Shown here: piece by piece, positions 1 through 7,991 of the stretch | How the letters are laid out: each line of letters starts with the position of its first letter | Position numbering within the stretch: position 1 is the stretch's first letter | Source: Motiliproteus sp. SC1-56 | GTDB lineage: Bacteria > Pseudomonadota > Gammaproteobacteria > Pseudomonadales > Balneatricaceae | DNA: 64,000 bases | Direction: 5' to 3' | Assembly (NCBI RefSeq): GCF_017309075.1 | Contig: NZ_JAEMGS010000001.1 | Location: forward strand, 248,001 to 312,000 | Program-made: the position numbers and the translations under genes | The notes under the pieces: model-generated | The model's input: the letters and a program-made list of their open reading frames with translations, nothing else | What the model was told of the DNA's origin: nothing | Databases searched by the model: none

Positions 1-1308
1 AACGGCGACCATTACTGGGTCGATGCCTATGTAACGCCGATCCAGGAGGACGGTCGCACCCAGGAGTACCAGTCGGTGCGGGTCCAGCCCGACCGCAAGG
101 CGGTGGCCCGGGCGGAGAAGGTCTACCCGTCGCTGATGGAGGGCAACACCCCTGCGGCCCTGAAAGCCCCCCGGCTGTCCCTTCACCTCAAGCTGCTGCT
201 GGGCAGCCTGCTGGGCTTTACCCCCTTGATGGGATGGAGCCTCTACCAGGGCGTCGAGACGGGGACCCTGGTCGCCCTGGTCCTGTCGCTGCTGTGCTGC
301 GGCGGCCTGCTCTACGGGCTCACTGGCTCGTTGCGCCAGCTCTCCGCGGAGGCGCGTAAGCGTTACCACAACCCCCTGATGCAGTACCTCTACACCGGTC
401 GTCGTGACGAGGTGGGCGAGGTGCAGGTGGCGATGAAGAAGATGGAGGCGGAACTGCGGGCCGTGGTCGCCCGGGTCAAGGACTCCAGCGAGCAGGTGCA
501 GGTCACGGCGGACGATGCGATGGCGGATATGCGCGCCAACGCCGAGGGAGCCCGGCGCCAGCAGGACGAGCTCCACCAGGTCGCTACCGCCATGGACGAG
601 ATGTCCTCCACCATCGAGGATGTGGCCGGCCACGTGCAGGCGACCGCCGAGGCTGCCAACGAGGCCCACGAAGCGGCCGTGACCGGCCGTACCGACGTGG
701 ACCACAGCTTCCAGTCGATCCGGGAGCTGGTAGCCGAGGTGGAAGACGCCACCCGCCGTATCCAGGAGCTGGATCGCCACAGCGCCAGCATCGAATCGGT
801 GCTGGACGTGATCAAGCTGGTGGCGGAGCAGACCAACCTGCTGGCCCTGAATGCGGCGATCGAAGCCGCCCGGGCCGGCGACGCCGGACGGGGTTTCGCG
901 GTGGTGGCTGACGAGGTGCGGACCCTGGCCCAGCGCACCCAGCAGTCCACTGAGGAGATCGCCCAGCAGATTCACGGGCTGCAGGAAGGGGTGCGCGAGA
1001 GCGTTACCGCCATGCAGCGCAGTCAGAGTATCTCCCAGTCCAGCATCAAGGACATGGAGCGTACCGGCGAGGTGTTTGACCGCATCACCGAAGCGGTGGC
1101 GAGGATCTCCGAGATGGGGCTGCAGGTCGCCAGCGCTACCGAGCAGCAAAGCGCCGTGGCGGGGGAGATCAGTCGCAATGTGAACCAGGTGAATGACCTC
1201 TCCATCGGCAACCTGGAGGGTAGCAAGCGGGCCCTGCAGATCAGCGAACGCTTCAACGAGCAGACCGGCCAGCAGCAGCGATTGATTCGGCAGTTTATGC
1301 GCGGCTGA
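1..1308 (+). CDS. Aer-like PAS methyl-accepting chemotaxis protein (5' end outside window)
   Basis: The reading frame is open from base 1, so the start lies upstream. The first ~25 visible residues look like the end of a PAS domain of the Aer type (YWVDAYVTPI, then VRVQP). A linker follows, then two adjacent hydrophobic segments (about residues 60-105 of the visible part) and a cytoplasmic signalling domain with the conserved MCP hairpin tip ([18 protein letters not shown]) followed by [12 protein letters not shown]. Aer-type receptors sense redox or energy state through PAS-FAD and signal to CheA/CheW; FAD binding cannot be judged because the PAS core is missing. It stands apart from the che cluster at 34-43 kb and is followed by an intrinsic terminator, so it is probably the last gene of its transcript. 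Confidence 0.9.
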   Translation, partial: NGDHYWVDAYVTPIQEDGRTQEYQSVRVQPDRKAVARAEKVYPSLMEGNTPAALKAPRLSLHLKLLLGSLLGFTPLMGWSLYQGVETGTLVALVLSLLCCGGLLYGLTGSLRQLSAEARKRYHNPLMQYLYTGRRDEVGEVQVAMKKMEAELRAVVARVKDSSEQVQVTADDAMADMRANAEGARRQQDELHQVATAMDEMSSTIEDVAGHVQATAEAANEAHEAAVTGRTDVDHSFQSIRELVAEVEDATRRIQELDRHSASIESVLDVIKLVAEQTNLLALNAAIEAARAGDAGRGFAVVADEVRTLAQRTQQSTEEIAQQIHGLQEGVRESVTAMQRSQSISQSSIKDMERTGEVFDRITEAVARISEMGLQVASATEQQSAVAGEISRNVNQVNDLSIGNLEGSKRALQISERFNEQTGQQQRLIRQFMRG

Positions 1309-1381
1309 TGATGCGAGGCTAAGGCCGGGCTGCCGTTATAGCGGCTTTGCGAGGGTGCCCCGTGAGCGGGGCGCCGGTAAC

Positions 1382-1414
1382 AGGCGGGCGCGCTTTGGGC
1401 GGCCCGCCTTTTTT
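1382..1414 (+). terminator. Rho-independent terminator of the chemoreceptor gene
   Basis: Perfect 8-bp inverted repeat (AGGCGGGC at 1382-1389, GCCCGCCT at 1402-1409) with a 12-base loop, followed directly by a T run (1409-1414). It lies 74 bases after the chemoreceptor stop codon and points away from it. Confidence 0.8.
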
Positions 1415-1451
1415 ATGCCCTTGGGGCGGGGCGTCCCGGCCTCGTCCGGGC

Positions 1452-1913
1452 TCAGAGCCAGCGGCGTACCCGCCGTTTGTAGGCGAGGTAGGCGCCGTTG
1501 AAGCGCTGCGCCATGACCCGCTCCTCGGGGAGGATCTGTAGCCGCTGAATGCAGGGAACAAAGAGCAGCGCCAGCAGCAGGGCGGCCGCGCTGCCCAGCA
1601 GCAGCCCCCAGGCCAGCAGGCTGAAGGCAAAGCCCAGGTACATGGGGTTGCGGCTCAGGCGGTAGACGCCCTCGCTGACCAGAGTGGTGGCCTGGCCCGG
1701 ATCGAGGGGGTTGACGCTGGTGCGGGCGCGGCGAAAGTGCAGCACGCCCAGGACGCAGAGCGTGGCACCGCTAACCAGCAGCAAGCCGGCGAGCCCCTGG
1801 CGCAGGGAGAGCGGCAAGGGCAGGGCGCCGAGCGGTGCCGCCAGCCACATCATGCCGGCGAACAGCAGCACCAGCAAAAGCGGGGGGATCTTCAGTTCCA
1901 GGCGTTGCAGCAT
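1452..1913 (-). CDS. Isoprenylcysteine carboxyl methyltransferase (ICMT/PEMT) family membrane protein
   Basis: About 153 aa with several hydrophobic segments (residues ~8-30, 40-58, 95-120) and the family's C-terminal signature, SRNPMYLGF followed by a second hydrophobic helix and a basic tail. The family holds small integral-membrane SAM-dependent methyltransferases; bacterial members are mostly uncharacterised, so the substrate is unknown. The ATG at 1913 is preferred over an upstream in-frame start (1964) because GGAG stands 8 bases before it and it starts just before the first hydrophobic segment. The gene is alone on the minus strand, convergent with the chemoreceptor and divergent from the cysteine synthase fusion. 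Confidence 0.75.
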   Translation of the reverse strand: MLQRLELKIPPLLLVLLFAGMMWLAAPLGALPLPLSLRQGLAGLLLVSGATLCVLGVLHFRRARTSVNPLDPGQATTLVSEGVYRLSRNPMYLGFAFSLLAWGLLLGSAAALLLALLFVPCIQRLQILPEERVMAQRFNGAYLAYKRRVRRWL

Positions 1914-2076
1914 GGGCAGGCTCCGTGTCTCCGGGTAAACAAGGATTCTGCCCCAGCCAAGCACGAAGGGCCAAATGGGCGACGGAGGATGTACGGGCGG
2001 CTGGCGGGCAGGTGATGGCTACACTTAGCTGTATGGGGTCGCTCTGCCCCTCACCCACTTTTCGGGGACTTTCGCC

Positions 2077-3564
2077 ATGTCGCACCGTTTTGACTCCATT
2101 CTGGACACGATCGGCAATACGCCGGTGGTGCGCATCAATCACCTGGCTCCGGCGCATGTGCAGCTGTTCGTCAAGGTCGAGTCCTTCAACCCTATGGGGT
2201 CGGTTAAGGACCGGCTGGCGCTGGGGGTGATCGAGGACGCCGAACGCAAAGGCGAATTGAAACCCGGGCAGACGGTGGTGGAGGCCACCAGCGGCAATAC
2301 CGGCATCGGCCTGGCGATGGTCTGTGCCCAGAGAGGCTACCCGCTGGTGGTGACCATGGCCGAGAACTTCAGTGTCGAGCGGCGCAAGCTGATGCGTTTT
2401 CTCGGCGCCAAGGTGGTGCTGACGCCGGCCTCCGAAAAAGGCTCGGGGATGGTCGCCAAGGCCGAGGAGCTGGCCGAGGCCCACGGCTGGTGGCGATCAC
2501 GGCAGTTTGAGAACCCGGCCAATGCCGAGATTCACCGGCGCACCACCGCGGTCGAGATCCTGCGTGATTTTGACGACCTGCCCCTAGATTACTGGGTCAC
2601 CGGGTTCGGCACCGGCGGCACCCTGAGCGGTGTCTCATCAGTGCTGCGTGAACGCAGCCCCGGGACCCGCATCGTGGTGTGCGAGCCGGACAACTCCGCG
2701 ATGCTGGCCAGCGGCATCGCCCAACCGCGTCGCGCCGACGGCTCCCACAGCCAGAGCCACCCGAAATTTCGGCCCCACCTGATGCAGGGCTGGAGTCCCG
2801 ACTTCGTGCCGCAACTGGTCGAGCCGGTGCTGCAGAGCGACGCCATCGACGAATTCATTCCCATCAACGGCAACGACGCCCTGCGCTGCGCCAAGGCGCT
2901 GGCGACGCGGGAGGGTATTTTCGTCGGTATCAGCGGCGGTGCCACCTTTGCCGGTGCCCTTGAGGTGGCCAAGCGGGCGCCGGAGGGGGCGACCCTCCTG
3001 TGCATGCTGCCCGATACCGGCGAGCGCTACCTGACCACGCCCCTGTTCCTGGATGTGCCCGAGACCATGACCGAGGAGGAGGAGGCCATTTCCCGCTCGA
3101 CCTCCGGCTATCGCTTTGATCAGCCGTCGGCGGTCCCGGCCCCTGCGGCCGAGCAGGCAGCGCCGCTGGACCCCGAGGCGGTTCGGCAGGTGGAGGCGGC
3201 GACCAAGGATCCGGACAACCCGGTGGTGATGTTCGCCCTGGAGTGGTGCGAGTTCTGCTGGTCGGTGCGCAAGGTGATGGCCAAGTACCAGATTCCCTAC
3301 CGCTCGGTGGACCTGGACTCGGTGGCGTACCAGGAGGACGATCTGGGCGGAAAGATGCGGGCGGTGCTGAAAGACAAGACCGGCTGGACCACCCTGCCGC
3401 AGATCTTTATCGGCGGCGAGTTTGTCGGCGGCTGCACCGACCTGTTCGACCGTTGCCGGGACGGCTCCCTGCAGACCTTGCTGAAGGATAACGGGGTCTC
3501 TTTCAACGAGCAGGAAACCGCGGATCCCTACAGTTTCCTGCCCAGCTGGCTGCACCCGCGCTGA
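2077..3564 (+). CDS. Cysteine synthase fused to a C-terminal glutaredoxin domain
   Basis: 495 aa, against roughly 300-325 for ordinary CysK/CysM. Residues 1-~325 are a fold-type II PLP enzyme: NPMGSVKDR with the PLP lysine at K44, the TSGNTG substrate loop at 71-76, and the glycine-rich GFGTGG phosphate loop near 176. After a ~45-residue Ala/Pro-rich linker, residues ~375-475 form a glutaredoxin with a CEFC active site (C391, C394), the cis-proline TLPQIFI strand and the GG motif of the GSH site. The synthase part should make cysteine from an activated serine and sulfide (or thiosulfate, if CysM-like). CysM-type S-sulfocysteine needs reductive cleavage by a glutaredoxin, which would explain the fusion; this is inference. 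It is a single-gene unit with no neighbouring sulfur genes. Confidence 0.9.
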   Translation: MSHRFDSILDTIGNTPVVRINHLAPAHVQLFVKVESFNPMGSVKDRLALGVIEDAERKGELKPGQTVVEATSGNTGIGLAMVCAQRGYPLVVTMAENFSVERRKLMRFLGAKVVLTPASEKGSGMVAKAEELAEAHGWWRSRQFENPANAEIHRRTTAVEILRDFDDLPLDYWVTGFGTGGTLSGVSSVLRERSPGTRIVVCEPDNSAMLASGIAQPRRADGSHSQSHPKFRPHLMQGWSPDFVPQLVEPVLQSDAIDEFIPINGNDALRCAKALATREGIFVGISGGATFAGALEVAKRAPEGATLLCMLPDTGERYLTTPLFLDVPETMTEEEEAISRSTSGYRFDQPSAVPAPAAEQAAPLDPEAVRQVEAATKDPDNPVVMFALEWCEFCWSVRKVMAKYQIPYRSVDLDSVAYQEDDLGGKMRAVLKDKTGWTTLPQIFIGGEFVGGCTDLFDRCRDGSLQTLLKDNGVSFNEQETADPYSFLPSWLHPR

Positions 3565-3628
3565 GGGGGCAGATCACTTCCTTCTGTGTTGACCCGACGG
3601 GCGCAGCCCACGGGACCTTGGATTGTTT

Positions 3629-3656
3629 GTTATCGTTTATTAACCCAAGCGATAAC
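3629..3656. promoter_or_regulatory. Inverted repeat, candidate operator upstream of the binding protein/LysR pair
   Basis: Perfect 7-bp arms GTTATCG (3629-3635) and CGATAAC (3650-3656) around a 14-base AT-rich spacer, in the 161-base gap before the 3726 gene. LysR-type regulators bind interrupted dyads of this kind, and a LysR gene lies one gene downstream. There is no T run, so it is not a terminator. The assignment is inference. Confidence 0.35.
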
Positions 3657-3725
3657 TTTCTCTTTTGATTCTGCCGGTATTACCCTTACCCTGAGCCACG
3701 GATTGATCATCAAGGAGCACGGATA

Positions 3726-4550
3726 ATGGAGCAGGGCAGGGGCCTTCCTTTCACAGGCTGGCGCTGGCGGGCAGCACTCTTCTTTTTCGTTGGCTGGCTC
3801 TGCGTTGCGGTGCAGGCCGACACGGTGCGCCTGGTCTCCTTCCAGTACCCGCCGCTGGTCTACCAGGAGAATGGAGAGGTCAAGGGGGTGGCGACGGCGC
3901 TGGTGCGCGAGGCGTTCGAGTCCATGGGGCACTCGGTGACGGTGGAGATCCTGCCCTGGCCCCGTTCCCTGCAGTACGTGGAGCACGGGCAGGCCGACGG
4001 CATCTTTACCATCTTCAAGAACCCGGAGCGGGAAACCTTCCTGCGCTACGCCGGCAAGCCCCTGATTGAGCAGGTGATCGCGCTTTACCGGCGCAGCGAT
4101 CGCCCGCTGCATTTCGACGGCGCCCTGGCTGCATTGATTCCCTACCGCATCGGCGTTACCCGGGCGGTCAGCTACGGGCAGCACTTTGACCGGGCGCTCA
4201 AGGAGCTGCTGCCCTACGTGATTCAGGCCAACGACGAGCGCACCAAGTTTCTGTTGCTGGATTCGGGGCGGGTCGACCTGGTGGTGAGCAGTACCGGTAT
4301 CGCCGACTTCTATCGCGAGCGCCTGGGTCTTGGGCCGCGCATTGTGCGGGTGCCCGGGGAGATCGAGCGGGTGCCGAGCTACCTGGCCTTCTCCCGCGCC
4401 TCCAAGCGGCAGTTGCTGGCGCCCGCCTTCGCCCAGGCCCTGGAGCAGCTCAAGGCCAGCGGTCGCTACGGGGAGATCCTGCGCGAGCACGGCTACGGGC
4501 TGGCGGCCTCGCCCGCCCGGCACGTCATCGCCCGGGAGAGTGTGCGATGA
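3726..4550 (+). CDS. Periplasmic substrate-binding protein (SBP family 3)
   Basis: 274 aa with an N-terminal signal peptide (hydrophobic ~18-29, cut after VQA) and the SBP_bac_3 layout: an opening VRLVSFQYPPLVY strand, ...KGVATALVREAFE helix, and a second lobe ending in a helix-rich tail. The family binds amino acids or other small polar ligands for ABC importers or acts as a sensory module. No ABC permease or ATPase is nearby. Start: ATG with AAGGAG 8 bases upstream. Its last four bases overlap the start of the LysR gene (ATGA), so the two are translationally coupled. A role in sensing or scavenging the ligand of the downstream operon is possible but unproven. Confidence 0.85.
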   Translation: MEQGRGLPFTGWRWRAALFFFVGWLCVAVQADTVRLVSFQYPPLVYQENGEVKGVATALVREAFESMGHSVTVEILPWPRSLQYVEHGQADGIFTIFKNPERETFLRYAGKPLIEQVIALYRRSDRPLHFDGALAALIPYRIGVTRAVSYGQHFDRALKELLPYVIQANDERTKFLLLDSGRVDLVVSSTGIADFYRERLGLGPRIVRVPGEIERVPSYLAFSRASKRQLLAPAFAQALEQLKASGRYGEILREHGYGLAASPARHVIARESVR

Positions 4551-5455
4551 ACTTCAAACGCCTGGAAACCTTTGTCTGGGTGGCCACCCTGGGCAGCTTT
4601 CGCAAGGCGGCGGAACGGCAGTTCACCACCCAGCCGGCGGTCTCCAGTCGCATTGCCGCCCTCGAGGAGGAGCTGGGGGTCAAGCTGTTCCAGCGCGACG
4701 GCGGTCCCGGCGGCATCACCCTTACCGCCAAGGGCAAGGCGCTGCTGCCATATGCGGAGAAAATCCTGTTCATGTCCGACCAGTTCCGCAAGCGGGCCAA
4801 CGCTTCGGTCCTGCACTCGGGTAACTTGCGCCTCGGCGTCTCGGAGACCATCGTCCACACCTGGCTGCCGGAGTTCCTCCGCTCCCTGCACCGGGAGATG
4901 CCCCACCTGGACGTTGAGATGAGCGTGGACGTGACCGGCAACCTGCGCGCCGGCTTGCTCGACCGTTCATTGGACCTGGCCTTTCTGATGGGGCCGGTGT
5001 CGGAACCCTCCATCGCCAACCAGAGCCTGTGCCGCTTTCCGCTGGTCTGGGTGGCCAGCCCGGCGTTGAACCTGCCGGACCGGATGCTCTACCTGGAGGA
5101 GCTGGCGGCCTGGCCGGTGATCACCTACGCCCGCACCACCAAGCCCTTTGCGGAGATCAGTCAGAAGTTCCGAGAGTTGGACGGCGAGCCGACCCGCTTC
5201 TTCTCCTCCAGCTCCCTGGCCGCCTGCCACCGGCTGACCCTGGACGGGGTCGGGGTCTCCTCCCTGCCTTACGTGATGATCGCCCACCAGCTGGCGAGCG
5301 GCGAGCTGGTGCGGCTCAAGACCACCTGGACCCCCTCGGAACTCTCCTTTACCGCCTCCTACTCGGCGGCCCCGTTCAACCCGCTGGCGGAGACCGCCGC
5401 CAGCCTGGCGGTCAAGGTCGCCCACCGCTACGCCCGAGATGTTGATAAAAAATAA
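4547..5455 (+). CDS. LysR-family transcriptional regulator
   Basis: 302 aa. Residues 1-60 hold the winged helix-turn-helix typical of the family (FKRLETFVWVATLGSFRKAAE, then QPAVSSRIAALEEELG). The rest is a periplasmic-binding-like effector domain. It overlaps the preceding binding-protein gene by 4 bases and sits directly before the DUF1445/TRAP/pxp block on the same strand, so it is the obvious candidate regulator of that block, with a small carboxylate or pyroglutamate as possible coinducer (inference). Its own stop codon lies in an inverted repeat that could be its operator. Confidence 0.9.
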   Translation: MNFKRLETFVWVATLGSFRKAAERQFTTQPAVSSRIAALEEELGVKLFQRDGGPGGITLTAKGKALLPYAEKILFMSDQFRKRANASVLHSGNLRLGVSETIVHTWLPEFLRSLHREMPHLDVEMSVDVTGNLRAGLLDRSLDLAFLMGPVSEPSIANQSLCRFPLVWVASPALNLPDRMLYLEELAAWPVITYARTTKPFAEISQKFRELDGEPTRFFSSSSLAACHRLTLDGVGVSSLPYVMIAHQLASGELVRLKTTWTPSELSFTASYSAAPFNPLAETAASLAVKVAHRYARDVDKK

Positions 5456-5463
5456 TTATCAAC
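5441..5463. promoter_or_regulatory. 8-bp dyad across the LysR stop codon, candidate operator
   Basis: GTTGATAA (5441-5448) and TTATCAAC (5456-5463) are perfectly inverted around a 7-base A/T spacer. It sits at the start of the 96-base gap before the DUF1445 gene, in a locally AT-rich stretch (5440-5530) suited to a promoter. No T run follows on the + strand, which speaks against a terminator. Binding by the adjacent LysR protein is inference. Confidence 0.4.
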
Positions 5464-5551
5464 TAACTTAAAAAACCATAATTAGACTTTTGTTTCCGCT
5501 GGGATAACCTGTCAGAAAAGAATAAAACCCCGTCGGTACAGGAGAATCCAC

Positions 5552-6367
5552 ATGCGCCTTCCGGAGCCTTCCGCCTACAAGCGCAGCGTCCTTGAGCAGG
5601 CCGCCGAGCTTCGCGCCAACATCCGTGCCGGCGTCTACCGCGGCACCACCAGCGGCCACGCCCCGGGGCTGGTGCAGGGCAACGTGGTGATTCTCCCTGC
5701 CGACTGGGCCGCGGAGTTTCTGGCCTTCTGCCAGGCCAATCCCGTCGCCTGCCCCCTGATCGCCATGTCCCAGCCCGGCGAGGCAGCGCTGCCCGGCCTT
5801 GGTGATGACCTCGATATCCGCACCGACATTCCCGAGTACCACGTTTTCCGCGACGGCCAGCGCGTTGACACGGTCAGCGATATCAATGAGCTGTGGGATC
5901 AGCAGATGGTCACCTTCGTGCTGGGCTGCTCGTTCTCCTTTGAAGACGCCCTGCAGCGGGCCGGCCTCAAGGTGCGCAACATCGAGAGCGGCGCCAACGT
6001 ATCTATGTACCGGAGCAATATCGAGACCGTGCCCGCCGGTCGCTTTCATGGCCGCATGGTGGTCTCCATGCGCCCCTTCAACAGCAGCGACGCCATTCGC
6101 GCCATTCAGATCACCACCCGCCTGCCCAAGGCCCACGGCGCCCCGGTGCACCTGGGCGACCCAGCCCTGATCGGCATCGACGATTTGAGCGCCCCCGATT
6201 TCGGCGATGCGGTTACCGTCGAAGCCGGCGAGCTGCCCCTGTTCTGGGCCTGCGGGGTGACGCCGCAGGTGGCGCTTGAAAACGCCCGTCCGCCGCTCGC
6301 CATTACTCACGTACCCGGAAAAATGCTTATTACCGAGCGACTTAACGAAGAACTGGCAATACTGTAG
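5552..6367 (+). CDS. DUF1445 protein (putative hydro-lyase / D-glutamate cyclase-like)
   Basis: 271 aa, the normal length of bacterial DUF1445 proteins. The sequence is characteristic: Y-R-G-T-T-S-G-H near residue 30, 'GNVVILP', 'NPVACPL', '[15 protein letters not shown]', '[15 protein letters not shown]' and a C-terminal 'FWACGVTPQ'. A mammalian relative (DGLUCY) interconverts D-glutamate and 5-oxo-D-proline, and bacterial members often occur beside pxpA/ycsF genes. Start: ATG with AGGAG 6 bases upstream. It is first in the row DUF1445-dctPQM-pxpABC-GDH, which supports a job in pyroglutamate/glutamate metabolism. Whether it acts on D-glutamate, the D-isomer of pyroglutamate or another acid cannot be read from sequence. 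Confidence 0.85.
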   Translation: MRLPEPSAYKRSVLEQAAELRANIRAGVYRGTTSGHAPGLVQGNVVILPADWAAEFLAFCQANPVACPLIAMSQPGEAALPGLGDDLDIRTDIPEYHVFRDGQRVDTVSDINELWDQQMVTFVLGCSFSFEDALQRAGLKVRNIESGANVSMYRSNIETVPAGRFHGRMVVSMRPFNSSDAIRAIQITTRLPKAHGAPVHLGDPALIGIDDLSAPDFGDAVTVEAGELPLFWACGVTPQVALENARPPLAITHVPGKMLITERLNEELAIL

Positions 6368-6426
6368 AAGCCGGCCGCGCCCGGCTCCCCAACAGAATTA
6401 AAAACGAAAACAATGGGAGAACCCAG

Positions 6427-7395
6427 ATGATAAAGAAGCTCACCGCAACTGCACTGTTGATCGGCGGCCTTACCGCCGGCGCCGCCCAGGCGGAGAAGTG
6501 GCACATGCCCACCCCCTACGGCGACGCCAACCTGCCCACCCAGATCGCCCATGAGTTCGCCAAGGAGGTTAAGGAGGCCACCGGCGGCGAGTTGGACATT
6601 ACCGTCCACTCCGGCGCCTCCCTGGTGAAGCATCCCGAGATCCCGCGGGCGGTGAAGACCGGCCAGGTGCAGTTGGGAGAAATCTTCATCGGCATCATGG
6701 GTAACACCCACCCGGTGTTCAAGCACGACAATATCCCCTTCCTGGCCACCAACTTCGATGACGCCAAGAAGCTCTGGGAAGCGGCCAAGCCGCAGGTCGA
6801 AAAGCAGCTCGACCGCGAAGGCATGACCCTGCTCTACACCGTGGCCTGGCCGGCGCAGAGCCTCTACACCAAGGCACCGGTCAATACCCTGGCGGACCTG
6901 CAGGGGCTGAAAATGCGCGCCTACAGCCCCTCCACCTCGCGCCTGGCTGACCTGATGAACACCACCCCCACCACCGTGCAGGTGCCGGAGATTCCCCAGG
7001 CGTTCAGCACCGGCATCATCGACGCCATGATCACCTCCCCTTCAACCGGGGTGAACGGTCAGGCCTGGGATTACCTGAGCCACTACACCGACGTGAAGGC
7101 CTGGATTCCCAAGAACGTGGTGGTGGTCAACAAGCGCGCTTTCCGTCGCCTGGATAAAGACGCCCAGCAGGCCATTCTCGACGCCGCCGCCCGCGCTGAA
7201 GCCAAAGGCTGGGAAGGGGTTCGCAAGAAGGCCGCCGAGGACACCCAGACCCTGGCCGACAACGGCATCGTGGTGAGCGAGCCCTCCGCCGAGCTGATGG
7301 CCGAGATGCAGAAGATCGGCGACACCATGATCGAGGAGTGGAAGCAGGAGGCCCCCGAGGAGGTTTCCGCGATTCTCGAGCAATACCAGCAGTAA
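6427..7395 (+). CDS. dctP: TRAP transporter periplasmic binding protein DctP, likely pyroglutamate-specific
   Basis: 322 aa with a signal peptide ending in AQA (about residue 22), then the DctP fold: early 'EFAKEVKEATGGELDITVHSG', 'LQGLKMRAYSP' with the conserved arginine that salt-bridges the ligand carboxylate, and 'VPEIPQAFSTGIIDAM'. It delivers a carboxylate ligand to the DctQM permease encoded next. Context with DUF1445 and pxpABC suggests pyroglutamate; the Bordetella pertussis receptors DctP6/DctP7 are known pyroglutamate binders, so the specificity has precedent. Start: ATG preceded by GGGAG. It is separated from dctQ by 77 bases holding a strong hairpin. Confidence 0.9.
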   Translation: MIKKLTATALLIGGLTAGAAQAEKWHMPTPYGDANLPTQIAHEFAKEVKEATGGELDITVHSGASLVKHPEIPRAVKTGQVQLGEIFIGIMGNTHPVFKHDNIPFLATNFDDAKKLWEAAKPQVEKQLDREGMTLLYTVAWPAQSLYTKAPVNTLADLQGLKMRAYSPSTSRLADLMNTTPTTVQVPEIPQAFSTGIIDAMITSPSTGVNGQAWDYLSHYTDVKAWIPKNVVVVNKRAFRRLDKDAQQAILDAAARAEAKGWEGVRKKAAEDTQTLADNGIVVSEPSAELMAEMQKIGDTMIEEWKQEAPEEVSAILEQYQQ

Positions 7396-7422
7396 CCGCC
7401 CGGTTGCTCAGTTAACGAAAGC

Positions 7423-7455
7423 GGGAGCGCATTCGCCACCCGGCGGGGCGCTCCC
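7423..7455 (+). other. Hairpin between dctP and dctQ of the first TRAP operon
   Basis: GGGAGCGC (7423-7430) pairs with GCGCTCCC (7448-7455); inside, CGCC (7434-7437) pairs with GGCG (7442-7445). No T run follows. A stem after a binding-protein gene commonly protects the upstream mRNA or limits read-through so that the receptor outnumbers the permease. The role here is inference. Confidence 0.5.
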
Positions 7456-7472
7456 CCAGCGAGGCAACCGCT

Positions 7473-7991
7473 ATGAAGTCATTTCGCGATAAGCTTTACC
7501 TGGCGTCGGGCTACGCGTCGGGTCTGTGCATTGTGCTGATCATGCTGATCATCCTGGCGCAGATCGTCGGCCGCCTGTTCGGGTTCATCGTGCCATCGGC
7601 GGAGGACTTCTCCGGCTGGGCTCTGGCCGCGGCGACCTTCTTCGGGCTCGCCTACACCTTCCGTGAAGGCGGCCATATCCGTGTCACCCTGGTGATTCAG
7701 AGCTGGTCCAAGCGGGCCCGCTTCTACCAGGAGGCGGTGGTGTTGCTGCTGGCCCTGGGCCTGGCCTGTTTCATGACCTACTACTGCTGGCACATGGTCT
7801 GGGAGTCCTACATCTTCGAGGAGGTTTCTCACGGCTACCTGCCCATTCCCCTCTGGATGCCCCAGGTGCCGGTGGGTATCGGCGCGCTGGCCTTTAACAT
7901 CGCGGTCCTGGATGACCTGGTCACCCTGCTGCTGGGACGCACACCCTCATACGCCCCCCACGAGGGTGAGCTGAACCTGGAGGAAGTGTGA
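7473..7991 (+). CDS. dctQ: TRAP transporter small permease DctQ
   Basis: 172 aa with four hydrophobic segments (about 12-35, 45-65, 88-110, 128-148), the usual size and topology of DctQ. The 'EDFSGWALAAATFFGLAYTFREGGHIRV' stretch is typical. It forms the membrane complex with DctM in the inner membrane and uses an ion gradient rather than ATP. Its stop codon overlaps the dctM start (TGATG). Confidence 0.9.
   Translation: MKSFRDKLYLASGYASGLCIVLIMLIILAQIVGRLFGFIVPSAEDFSGWALAAATFFGLAYTFREGGHIRVTLVIQSWSKRARFYQEAVVLLLALGLACFMTYYCWHMVWESYIFEEVSHGYLPIPLWMPQVPVGIGALAFNIAVLDDLVTLLLGRTPSYAPHEGELNLEEV

Noticed and set aside
4547-4550. Idea that the binding protein and LysR genes are one frameshifted gene
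   Set aside because: Each has a complete N- and C-terminus and its own start; the ATGA overlap is normal coupling.
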